Positions 50,722 to 62,964 of a stretch of DNA of 64,000 nt are shown piece by piece. The stretch covers positions 14,047 to 78,046 of the forward strand of contig BQKZ01000316.1 of NCBI GenBank assembly GCA_036244855.1. Reading direction: 5' to 3'. Below the pieces are notes generated by a model that saw only the letters and a list, made by a program, of their open reading frames with translations, did no database searches and had not been told where the DNA came from. Each line of letters starts with the position of its first letter. The stretch's first letter is position 1. This stretch comes from Temnopleurus reevesii. Taxonomy: Eukaryota > Echinodermata > Echinoidea > Temnopleuroida > Temnopleuridae. The position numbers were made by a program, and so were the translations under genes.

Positions 50722-53700
50722 CTGAAAAGTCATAAAGGAAAATAAAAACAGGCTTGACTGGGTGATATGACCATTGTGATTACACAGTGTTTATTGTATA
50801 AAATCACAGATTTTCATTAATGTAACAGGTTAAAGGCATTATTCAACCATGCTAAAAAATATCTTAAATCAGGTTTAAATGTAAGCAACCAATCTGACAT
50901 CTTTAAAAATAAGAATATCTGAAAGTATGATGGAATAAAAGACCCATTTACGATAAAAAAGAGTAAAAAAAGAATAAAAAATATATCAGAAAGTGCATGG
51001 CTTTGGGCCAACAAAACAATCACATTCCTCTCATAGATATGCTTGTAGATTATCAATGCAATTGATCACAACTTAAAACATACAACACCATATAACTTAC
51101 AAAATTAAGATGATTCTTGTTTTAGCCAACAATTAAGTATAAGGAATATTGTAGTATAGCTCACCTGTGAGATGTAGTGACACTGCCTCCTGTGTAACCA
51201 ATAGCAATGTAAGCAGTCTGCTCTACTCCGACCTTGATTCGACCTTTCTGGCTACGGTTGGAGAAGTTGTTGTTTCTTGTGCACATGTAATGGTAGGTTC
51301 CAGCATCAGTCACCCTCAATGGTTTGGCATCAAAGTATGTACCTGCATCATCCAACTCAGACATCTCTCCTCGGAACTGACCTGAAAAATAATTAAGTAA
51401 AAGGAAATAGGTAATCTGTTCATTAACACTTTTTATCAATGTGAAAATGTTGAAAGCAACCAGGGTTAGAGGAGTCTTACGATAACATGATGTTATCAGA
51501 GTCTTTGTTCATTGCTATTATTTCTTCAAGCACAAAAAAAATGAAAAGAAATAATGATAATATCAATAATTGAATTTCTATAGCAATTTTTCCTGAGGAT
51601 ACAAAGCGCTGCTTAAAAAAACCCTACATTTAGCTACATTAGAAATTGATGGGTTTTGAGGTGTTTCTTAAAAAGGTTGAGTGATTTGGTATTGCGGAAA
51701 GATGCGGGGAGACTATTCCAGAGTCGTGGGGTCAAGGACTGGAGTTGAAACCAGCCTGTTTTTTAGACTTCGGAATCTTGTAGGAAGGGGCACAGGTGGA
51801 ACGGAGAGAATATGACGTTTTCTGCTGTTGAAAGAGTAAGGATATATAATGAGAAATTGTCATAGACAGTGATTTATAAGTTTGAACGATTGTGCGGTAG
51901 TGTATTCTTTTGGAAACGGGAAGCCAGTGAAGTTCGTTGAGTAAGTGAGTGACATGACAATACTTTGGTTGCTGAAATATGATTCGAGCACACCTATTCT
52001 GCAAAGGTTGTAGCCTATCCAGATCCCCTTTGCTAATTCCACCAAGTAAGCATCATCCATAATCAAGCCTGGAGAGCACAAGTGCATGGACAACATTGTG
52101 ACATGTATATTTGTCTAACTATTTTCTGATTCGATGGAGATTTGCCAGTTTAATGTGTGACACAAATTCATTACATGGTCACTCATTTTCATTTCATTGT
52201 CAATTATCAATGTTAAATTGATCGTATCTTGATGCACAAAATAAGAACAAAATAAATGGGCTTTGAATCCAGACTTTAGTTTAGTCACTTTAGTGAATTA
52301 GTGAGTTTAGTTACTGAATACAGAAATTGTCCCTATCAATATACATTTTCAAAAATGGAAAATGCAACATGCTTTGTGAAAATTAGAATAGTGGCAGCAG
52401 TGGGATGCATCTGTACAAGCTATTTGTCAATTTTATATTTCATACATTCTGACTAGTAACAAATTGAAATGTGGTGAAATAAAAAATAATTCCTTCTAAC
52501 AGTACATAAATGTTCAGAATAATTGATATAGTTCGGTGATCCTACAGTGGTCAAAAGTTTGAGTGTAATGTGGAATATAGTATGAATTAGTCACCTACTA
52601 TCTGTGGCGGAATTGGAAGAGCCTATTGAGCTAAGGAGTCACCTACCTGGTTGAAGTACAGCCATGTTTACCAGAGTCTGTGCAGAAAGCCCTGCCAAGT
52701 TTGTATCATCAAGATGTTTGGGATAGCTGTTACCATACTGCCCACTCACACCAAATGGCTGATAGTAAACTCCTGTGCCCTCAGGGAAGTTCTGTTCTTT
52801 GAGCAAAGCGATGTTGCTTCGGTCGGTGCCCTGGCGTCCCTGACCATCATTGTTGTTTGGGTTAGAGTTTGATCCAGTCCATCTAAATAAAACAAATAAA
52901 ACAATATGATTAATTGAAACAATTAACCATATAGAAAAGAATTGGTGCAACCAGACTCCTACATAACATATGATTCTATCAATTCTGGCAACCAACAATG
53001 AGTAATATCTAACAATATCTCACAATACCATCAATATCGTTCTGTTGGAGTAGGGGAATTGACATCTTGTTTGGAAAGCTAAGGCACATGCTGTTTCTAT
53101 TATATCAAAAAGTCATATTTTTTCTTCCACCCACATAATTAGATGTGCTTGGTGCTATATCAAAGAAACATCCCATAGTATTCATATTAGGTAATATCAC
53201 GGAATATATGAAATAAAGTGTAAAACAACAGTGATTTCTTGAACTGAATCTTGGCAAATTTGAACACACAAGCACAAATGTCCATTACCATAAGTACACA
53301 TCCTGGCTTAAATTAATTGTGTATTGTGAACAATTAATAGTTCCCTTTTTAGTATTATTTTAAAGTTGGTGGCAAGAACTGCTGCGGCAGGCAACATAAA
53401 TAACATACAAATTATGTACAATAAATCTCATCTCATCTCTTATGTACAAAAAAAGTCTCATGTTACTTTCATATCTAGGTCACCTATCTTTCAACTACAT
53501 TTGGGTTACTTTTAGATGTTTTTTTTTAATGAAAACCAATTCTATTAACAATATGTTAGAAGAACTTACTGTGCATGAACAAAGTCATTAGGACTCATCT
53601 CAAGATTGTTTGGAACAAAGTCATATTCAACTGCAGGGAACACTTGAACAATGTTGCCTCTCTTCCCTCTCACATTGAGATTGTAGACTGTGTTTTCACC

Positions 53701-56700
53701 GACCTCAGCTGGTTTAGCACGGATAGCAAAAGTATGAGACCTGGAGGTAATAGGATATAAGACGAAAACTTCAGTATACATGTACAATGTATAGCTTCAT
53801 ATCGTAAGTTGAACACATTGAATGAAACAGTACATTGCTAATTGCATATCCCAACAGCATTATCATCTGTACACGGGAACTGTTATGATATACGTTGTAC
53901 TTATTTTGCATTTCTACCAAACACGATTCACTATGACTCTTGTTTGCAATGATTTCCATTCTTGACAGCTACATGACTAAAGGAAAATGTTATCATTCTG
54001 ATGGCAGAATAGGATGTCTTCAAATAAGAAGCATGACAAAATAGGTTTTCCATTTGAGATTACATCAGAATGTGTCCAACTTAGTTTTGCCAGTTGGACA
54101 AGTAGGAATCAAAGCTGTTGTCACAAGGAAATGAAAATGATCAAAATTAAATAAAAATTCAAATTCCAATGCTATACATTTCCATTTCTTACCTGTCTTG
54201 AAATGTTCTACCAAGCTGAGCAGTGTTTATAGCAAGTTGTAGATTGAAGTTATCTCCATCAGCTGCATCAGTGAACATCTGGACATTAGGGTTGTTCTCA
54301 TACACATAGCCTCTATCCTCAGCTTCTTCTGCCGTTAATCCATATCTGTAATGAAAACATGCAAAAAATTGTCAAATTCATATATTATATTGAAGATTCT
54401 TTGTCGGTCGTCATGACTGCATATCCAAAATGAGCAGGTGGAACAAATTATCATGTAACTTTGAACAATATTAAGTGTACTTTTCATCCATAAATATATG
54501 TGTCAATTTATAAAACGATTCAAACACACAAGATATCTCTCATTACAATGTTCCTCCTCTTAAAACATATGAGTTGCCATTAAAGAGAGGTGCATTGCTG
54601 TAAAATATTACCGTGTTTTGGTACATAGTAGAGATCTCCCAAGTTTCAAGCCTTGCGCATTCTGGACCTTTATCACGCTTACATATTTAGGACTTGCTGT
54701 GCATTTCTATTTAGTGAACGCATTTGGGACCCTCGATTGTATCAAAGGCCTACGGGAATAAATCTTAATCTCTGGCATGTGGGCCTCTGACCTCCAATAT
54801 AAGTATACGCTGTACTCACAACTTCATGAAATATTTCAAAGTAAATCTTTCAATTAACATAGTGGCAGCGGTGGGATGCATCTGACAGTGCTGCAGAATA
54901 AAATTGGTAACATACACATAATACCAGAACACAGTGTTTATTGTTGTGATTTGTAATTTTGTATGTTTCTTTTTATTGAAGTGCTAAATAAATTTCAATT
55001 CAATTTTGATTGATACCCACCTTGTGTAAACATCTAGAGTGCTTTCCTGGTTTCCCTCAGCATTCAGTTCAGCTGTTGTTGAACCATCCCATCCATTGAA
55101 CTCTCCAGTTGAGATGTTATACCTGTAACACAGAAACGCAACAGTCTTTGTTAAAAATATTGATTATATTACATCAATATCATTTCCCCCCAATTATGTT
55201 CTCACATCAAGCTGTGTGACCAATTCACTTATATTAAATATTCAGATAGATTTAAAAACAAAGAATTCTAAATTATAAAAAGTTACACATGCAGTTCATA
55301 ATGCTTTAAATGAAACAATGTTATTCATAAATCTAATTCTAAACATTATTCTAGCAAAAAATTCTGTAAAGCCAAACAATATATTAGTTCTATCATCTAT
55401 AAGTTATATTTCTGTCATAACATTTATTCAACATTTATGTAACATTCATTTGTCTATTTATGCCAATACCAACGGTATCTTTCTGCTCGTAAAACAGCAC
55501 TGAGCAGTAGCTAAAAAACATACCAGCAAAATCATTGTTAAAATTAGACCAGCTGGTACTGATTACACACTAGCAACCAGTATCACATGATGCATCACAA
55601 GGTCTTGTGATTATCTAAGATGTAAGGTACAGCTCACATACTAGCAACATGTTTCATTCACATGCTCTTACTACTAAGACGTACATGTAAATAACAGTCT
55701 CTGCATCCTTACCACTATGATCACAAGCCATACAGAACTACTCTCATGTAGAGTATCAATACACATGCAATCAGTATCATCAATTTGCATGCTCTCTTTA
55801 CCCAAGTAAAATTATCTGAAGTAGAGACTCTAGACACAGGCAACAAGTACATGTTTTCATTACCTAAGACGTAAAGCACAGCTCTCGTGTAGAGTCTCTG
55901 GGATGGTCCAGTTGTAGGTGTTCGGCTGTCCATTGACACCGTTTCCAAGGTGATTATCCCTACTCCAATGGGCTTCCCGACAGGCCGGGGCGGAGATGTT
56001 GAATGATGGGTATTCTCTCCAGACGCCGCGGGTAGCGTTGCCACCGGCTGCGTTCTCTATCTCTACAGCCTGCAATCATAAGTGAGACAAAATACATCTT
56101 TACTCTATATTCTAAAGCAATTCAATTATTTCCTATTTTCTGATAGAAAAAGAATGTCCCTGCGTGGATTCACCTTTTTCCTGGGAAAAAAATAATTTTC
56201 CACAGCTATGTGAGGTCAGAAACTTCCCCTTAGATTGTTTTGCAATCAAGGAGGCTGACTCTGCCAGTGATGCCGTACCTTATACTGCATAACAATTATC
56301 AAAATGATGACAGGGCACTTGAATGTATAATTATGTCACAATTTATCATAAAATCATGATAATAATTCATTATAAAAAAAATGATTAATCATATGAAATG
56401 CTCTCATGGCTTCATAAATCAATAATCTGATGAAAGGGAGAATTAGGGTAACTTCATGGTCAAGTACGTTAGTACTGAAACAAATTCTGTTTGAAGATCT
56501 GACTGTCTTACCTCACAAGCCTCCTGGGTGATAGGGATGACAGGTCGGTTACGGTTTGCATTCCTGTTCTCTTGAAGATAAGAGAAGGGAAGATCACAAG
56601 CCCATCGAGACTTCACATTCTGACTCTCAGTTTGGTAGTATTCACATCGCTCTGGGTCATTTGTGAACACAGCAATGTCCTATGTGAGTGAAAGCAACAA

Positions 56701-59700
56701 TTTTCATATTAATTTAATACTGAGAAAAGGCAATCATTCAATGGAAAAAAATACCATTCTAAATTAGAAGCTTAACAAAACATGCAGGTGGATAAACTAA
56801 TATTTCACCCAATGTTTTGAAGATTATAAAGCATAGGTACATATCTGAAAATTTACAATTCTGAGAAACTACTTTCTTCTACCTTCCTAACCAGCATACA
56901 TGCATTTAAACCAGTGGTCTACTACTTACCATCAATAGAGTATGTTATTGACAATCCCAGCTAGACCAGATCAGATTCTATCACATTCCATGCAGGGTAT
57001 AGGAAAACTAGGCATCAAAATAGCCGAACATCACCGAAGCCAGTGCTGCCTATGCTGGCTGTGATTCTCGTTTATGGTTACAGTTTTCACTTGGTTTTTA
57101 CTTGGTAAAAAATACCCTGCATCAAAATGATCTTCACATCGTGATATTTCAAGGCTTGAAACCCAATAATGATGCTGCCCCTCCCCCTCCCCACCTAAAC
57201 CACTTCATACATCATTACCAAGTCTATCACTTACCATCCATGGAGTAGGTCCCCAATAGGGGTAATGATCCCTCTCTTCTGGGCATTCATAACCCCTCCT
57301 TGTTCCTTGAGGGTTCTGTCTTGTGTACCTAGCAGTCTCTCCATTCAGGTTCTATAGGGAAATAAAATGGAAAATATTCTTTCTTTCAAGATATCACCAG
57401 AGCAAAGATGTGTTACTAAATCTTAATGTTCACGTTTTAAAGTATAAATACTTATATATAGAACAATATATAATTACAATAAAATATAACAAGATATAAC
57501 ATGACATAACATTATATAACTTAATGTAAAATAATATAACATAATGTAATACAGTATATGATAATTTCAAATTACTCTGTTTATTCCATAATATTTATAA
57601 TTCTTTATAAGTAGTAAGATGACTAATAGAAAAAATGGTGATGCATATTACTTCACTCAATGTAAAAATAAAAAATGGCATTAAGCAATGAGTAAAACCC
57701 TAACATGTTCATATTACTTCTTGGTGACACATAAACATTTTGGATGTACTTTTATACATTTAAAGAGAGGAAGAAGAAGAGAGAAGAGAGAAAGAGAGTG
57801 AAGGAGAGAGAGGCTGTTCTTACCTGATCAGCGGTGAAAAGGTTGTCCTGACGTTGTCGAATCTTACAGTTGAGGTAGTAATCAAAGTTCTCATTCATAC
57901 CATATCGAATGTCTGTGTTACAGTCGTAATTATAACACTGGTTTGGATTCTCTGGAATAGTCCTAGAAACAGATGAAAAAATATACAAACATAAACTTCA
58001 ATCAAAATAACCAAAAGCGAGGAAAAAACTGTGTCATATACAACATACATGTATAGTGCAAGCCACAAATCCTTACAGCACAATAAGCACTATATATCCC
58101 TATGCAATAAGCTCCATATACAAAAAATGTGTATTGTTATTAGTATTATTATTATTGCATTATCCTGTTGTTCTGAACATTAGTATAGTATAGTGTTATA
58201 GGGAACCAAAGAATTTTTACTTGTACTATATCTTTTAAATAAATGTATGCGATGTAGTATAACGTGAAGTTTGGTAGCATGTACAAGAGTTTCCAGGAAA
58301 TATAGCAAGATAAAGAAAGAGCAATGACTCCATACATACTGAAAACAGGAAATGTCAGCTAAATTTTCATCCGTGAATGCACACATTTATTCAATCAAGT
58401 CACATGAAGCAAGAATTCATATTTTATTAATTTGACAGCATGTAGAATGACCTTTCAATGGTAATATCGAATACTCACGTGGTTGTAGTTCCATCTCTGA
58501 CCCATTCTCCACACATGTACTGCAATACGAGTTCACAGTGAGCATTGGGATCCCCACAACTGTGCTGATTCGTCCTACAAAACAAAATGAAATACGGACA
58601 TTACAAAGCTTTATCATATTGAAGGGATGTCCCATTAAACAAAATTAGCATTAATATATTCATCAAGTAGGTACATGTAGGCTCAGCTGGCTCTAGCTGG
58701 CTTTTTATGTTAAAATCAAAACATATTTTCAGGAATAATCAATCGCAAAAATAAAAACACACCTATTCAAAGTCACAACTTAGGTTAAATTGTGAGTACC
58801 TTGTATTAAGATATTGTCTCAAATTATGATTCCCATTTAAATTGCACCCAGGCCCAAATTAGAACACTGCGACGGTTTGTATGGTTGGATAAGCTATGGT
58901 TACATAATTCTTGTTGAGATCAATTATACTAAATAATAAATTGATTGTTGACTAATATTTTGCATGTCAGATACATGCCTCATGAAGTAACACTAATCTA
59001 CATGTAACATTGCTGTTGGTAATATTAAACAGTTGTCCCAGAAGTATCAGACTACAGGCTTAGAAGACAGGAAATGGTTAATGACAGGTCAACTAAAATG
59101 GCCTCTAAAATTAACTTACTTTCTAATTACTGGGGTTTAAGGTCTATTGGATGAATCATTTAAAGTGGACTAGTAGCAGATAAATGTTTTTTTCTCATCA
59201 TATGATACGGTTAAATCTTAACATCATCAAACCAAATATTGATATGTGTATTGTTTATATGGTGCATGGGTATTGTCAACATTTTTCTTAAGAGATACAC
59301 TTGCAGTGGTGCCAGCATGACAACAATAACAACACCTCTAACTTTTCACTTTATGATAAAAGCCTTATGAAAATATACCCCATGCCCATGCTTAAATGTT
59401 TATACCATTTCTGCCGTTGTCTTGTTTGTTCTTGAATATTCATATTCTTTTACGTGACACAGTTCCCCATTGGCATTGCATGCAGATACAGTGGTTGGCA
59501 AATTAATCTCATTTGGCAATCCATGCTGTATTTCAAACGTTTTTGAACTTATAAAAAAGATATAAAATGGCTCACTAGAAAATTGAACATTTACTCCTCT
59601 AAATACATTGTGTGCATATATGATTGATGCATCAGCATTATCATGATATCTGTCACCAGTAAATTCACTGCCACCTGTTTAGTCATTGCTTGTGAGAAAT

Positions 59701-62700
59701 GTCCAATCTCATTGACTTGTGCACAAAATCTGCACACACACAGCATTAAAAAAGAATGCTGACAGTAAGCATGATTTGGCCAATATATCTCCATGTATAT
59801 TATTCTTACCACTCTATAGGTAATACTGAGCCAGCGGTGTAGTACAAGCTCCCTACATTGTATCCTCCTCAGTTGTTATTCTGAGAGTCAAACATTCTGA
59901 AATAAAAAGAGTGCATGAAATTTTTAAGTCATATTATATTTTCTGAATCATGTAAATGGGTTACTAATGTAATTAGACCTTGTAAAGACACCTGCAATAT
60001 TGATCAATGGTCAAATAAATCAACCCAGATAACTATTAGAACACATTTTCTGTATTCATTCAGCTATATAATACTCAAAGAGCTCAGGATCAATTCATAT
60101 TAGTATATGAATTTCTCATCAAGGTTACATGTATCTGAAAATAACCAAATGCAACTATTCTGCATATCATCAAACACAATGCAAACAATTTCACATACGG
60201 GTGATTAAAGTCACTGTCTCTTGCTCCAGTACACATACTAAAAAGTATGACCATTCTGAAATGGTAATAATACTGTTTGAAAATATGCAATGTGTCTGCA
60301 ATTAGATTTTAGCATGAATGTCAAAGAGATGATGCAGGTACAATAGATGCAGATGGTCATATACACGTAAATGATAATTGACATATAAGTAATTATTTGA
60401 ATGTACCCGTTGTTTCTGGGAAATATACTAACTTAGGGAGTTTCTAAAGTCATGATTGACGTGAAGCTGAAGATTAAAAACAAAATAAACACCCTTCCAG
60501 TCAACCAATACTATTTTGAAAAAAATGACATTCTTGAGCAACCAAATATTTTTCTCAGTCATGTGATCTGCATTTCTGTAAAAGCCAATATTTCAGCATT
60601 CATGAATTTTAGCAAATTCATTTTTTTTTTTAATTTTAGATCTTTTCAAACTTAATCAAATTCTTATTTCAATGCTTTGAAAGATTGTTGTCCACAAGTC
60701 TATGGGCATTCTAATAAGCGAAAAACTAAGTGAATTCATGGTCGCAAAAATCACAAAAACAATACCCGAGCAAAAATTTCATCTTATAGAGTATAATTCA
60801 TTGTATAAAGAGGGCAAAGATGGCAAGAGTATATGAACTGAAAAGCATCTCACCTGTTTCCATTATTTCTCTCTCTTCCATTTTCATCAAGTCTGTTGTT
60901 ACTTCCCCTGAAATAAAAAAAAAAAGGATGACAAAATTATTAATATACATAAGATCATACACAGTAACACGGGTAAACATTTAAGAGTACAAAAAAGATA
61001 TTCAAATCACATAGAATTACGTGTGTAGAGAATTAAGTTGTAGTGATATCGCACATAAAAACTAATTCTGGTAAAACCCATTATCAAATCTTCATCAACA
61101 TCTTTAAAAAAAAAAATGAATGAAAAAACACTTTAGGTGATTAGGAAGCCATTTTAGACTTTGATTTCCTGGTTTACTTATTTGCATGAAAAGTTAATCA
61201 GATTAACCCTGGAATCCCAAACAGAAATCTTGCACACATGTCTCGTACTTTAATTCTATATTTTAATGAATGTATTGGATTGTTTTTCAATGTCCGTTTG
61301 TTATTTCTTTTTATAGACCATAAGTTCAGCATCTCATAACCTGAAGATAATTAACTTTTGGCAGACACAAGTCTAATGTAACATCAAACTTGTGCATTTA
61401 TTTCCTTAACCCATTGACTCCTGAATTATGTAATACCCATAAACTTTGTGTAGGGACTACCCGGTTCCAGTAGTCAAAGGGTTAACCTTTGCTTGAAAAT
61501 TTTGAAACAAACCTCCTGAAAGCACTTAGTGAAACTTCTGTGCAACTCGGATTGATTGCAAAATGTCCAGGAGGGGACTCAATTACCCCAGTTGAATTAA
61601 TTTTGTTTAATATCAATTAAAACCGTATTTAATCTCGCAACAGCCTGGTACATTGTCTGGGAGTAATACAGACTTTTTTCTATTCGTACGGAATATTGAC
61701 CGGATCAAAATAATTTTGATTGAATTGGGAAGGGACATGTGAAACAGAGTAATTCTAGCTCAAGCCAGGGAGTTATGGGAGTAGTCCCTGGCTAGCTAAA
61801 TAGAAAATTTACCTCCATGATAATATTTACTCTTCATATAAAAGGAGATCTTGTCTTAATGGGAGAAAACTGGGAAAAGTTCAAACAACTTGATTTCTCT
61901 ATATATATGAAAAAGCAAAAACAAGATGACATGTACATCAATGTTGTACAAAAAGCATCAAAACTGATGACAATGATCGTGATAATCTGATGTCCGCGAT
62001 GAAATTTTGTCTCTAGATACAGAAAAAATCTCATACTTATAGAAATTCGTAACATAGAACCAAATAAAAAGTTACTGCAAAAAAATTATTTTTGGAACAA
62101 ATCTATTACATTATAATATGCTTAGCGTCTTAATTTCCGCCACCAGAGTAACAACTTAATAAGCATAATGTCACTATTTTGACTGGTATACAGTAAAACA
62201 AACACGTTCATTCTTTTTGTTTCATTATATTAAATATGCATCCCAGAAATCGTTTATGAAAAACAGTAAGTCATGTTTTGCTTTGTTAATCATTCATTCA
62301 AAGAACACTAAGTGTAACATAATAATAATAATGAACAGCTTTTATAGCGCTTATCAACTCTTCATGCAGAGAATTCCCTAAGCATTCTACAATTGCAGCA
62401 TTATTACCCTGGCTTTCGCATAATATTTATTTATCTGTTGAACAAATAAGAAGATGCTTTTATTCCTTTTTGTTAGAAGAAATATTTATACAATGATAAC
62501 AAAAAAATCTGAAAAATCGAAAACCCTGTGGCATGCCACATGAACATTAATAATCATATATCACATTTTTCCTTCTCTAGAAGCTATTTCGAGATTGAAT
62601 ATGTGGAGACCGAATATGTGACATCTTTTTTAATATCTAACAAATAAAGACATGCCAAAATAAATAATTTTCCAGTAAAAATGCATTTTCTATCTGAATT

Positions 62701-62964
62701 CATCTATCCATGCTATAGTATTGCAACTACATGTAGACCTATTTGTTTTGCTAGACACAAGCATAAACGATCCGAATATGTTACTCATCAAACTCAAGCC
62801 AGCACCACCAGCGCAGCGCTTCTTTGGTCTGCTGTCGCTGCGGCAATCCGACAAAAGGTATGTACCCTTCCGATCCGTAACAATATTACTTACCTTGGAT
62901 TGTGCATATAAACATCACCATTTACCACTACGACGACCGCTAGCACTGCTAGAAGTATCTTCAT
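50235..62964 (-). CDS. DD3-3: DD3-3-like type I membrane protein, 14 exons, with an in-frame TGA in exon 3
   Basis: Fourteen exons splice with consistent phases. From 5' to 3' on the minus strand (plus coordinates): 62894-62964, 60854-60907, 59810-59896, 58479-58574, 57824-57962, 57235-57351, 56512-56679, 55864-56069, 55021-55122, 54193-54345, 53570-53740, 52647-52882, 51165-51381, 50235-50721. All introns are GT-AG. The coding length is 2,304 bases (767 codons plus stop). The predicted protein has a signal peptide (about residues 1-16), a mature start [20 protein letters not shown], a cysteine-rich ectodomain (for example [27 protein letters not shown]), several N-glycosylation sites, a transmembrane helix near residues 730-750 and a 17-residue cytoplasmic tail. 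The RGSNNRL start and overall layout match the protein family named after Dictyostelium DD3-3, whose function I do not know. Codon 51 is TGA, so the gene as sequenced may be broken. The rest has no frameshift or stop, which argues against an old pseudogene. Confidence 0.85.
51610..52130 (-). pseudogene. LINE 3' fragment inside DD3-3 intron 12
   Basis: On the minus strand, decayed frames encode a typical LINE C-terminus: LVLSRLDYG, then a [28 protein letters not shown] and, after a frameshift near 51760, [21 protein letters not shown] 3' end with an AGCGCTTTGTATCCTC motif follows. The fragment is 5'-truncated, has stops and a shift, and lies in the same orientation as the host gene between exons 12 and 13. 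It is probably of the L2/CR1 type. Confidence 0.75.
59810..59896 (-). CDS. DD3-3: DD3-3 exon 3 carrying an in-frame TGA (codon 51)
   Basis: The acceptor is TTTATTTCAG and the donor is GTAAGAA; the exon is 87 bases. In the frame fixed by exon 2 (ending GGA AAC AG) it reads MFDSQNNN, then TGA, then [20 protein letters not shown]. The TGA is at plus positions 59869-59871 (TCA on the plus strand). Both sides of the stop are conserved-looking sequence, and the frame continues cleanly into exon 4 ([13 protein letters not shown]). From memory, family members have Arg here, so CGA to TGA is the simplest change. Exons 2, 3 and 4 all begin and end in phase 2, so exon 3 can be skipped without a frameshift. 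Confidence 0.85.
61406..61485. repeat. 80-base inverted repeat in DD3-3 intron 1
   Basis: TTAACCCATTGACTCCTGAA at the left is mirrored by CAGTAGTCAAAGGGTTAA at the right. TTAA at both ends fits either target-site bases or element ends of a TTAA-targeting transposon relic. The central part (CCCGGTTCC) is GC-rich. Confidence 0.5.
62319..62420. repeat. Interspersed-repeat fragment with an AGCGCTTAT-type motif
   Basis: An (ATA)n run is followed by AACAGCTTTTATAGCGCTTA, then CCTAAGCATTCTACAATTGC and ATTATTACCC. This pattern resembles widespread L2/SINE-type 3' ends in marine invertebrates, in inverse orientation. The assignment is from general pattern only. Confidence 0.4.
62894..62964 (-). CDS. 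DD3-3: DD3-3 exon 1: signal peptide and start codon
   Basis: The ATG at 62964 opens a hydrophobic leader [16 protein letters not shown], typical of a cleaved secretory signal. It is followed by DVYMHNP, the expected mature start of the family. The exon is 71 bases and ends in phase 2 at a strong GTAAGT donor. I chose this start because the leader is of normal length and leads directly into the conserved block. The transcription start and any non-coding upstream exon are not visible. Confidence 0.85.

Noticed and set aside
59810..59896. Selenocysteine explanation for the TGA in exon 3
   Set aside because: The remembered family residue is Arg and no redox motif surrounds the codon; kept only as a remote alternative to be tested by a SECIS search.
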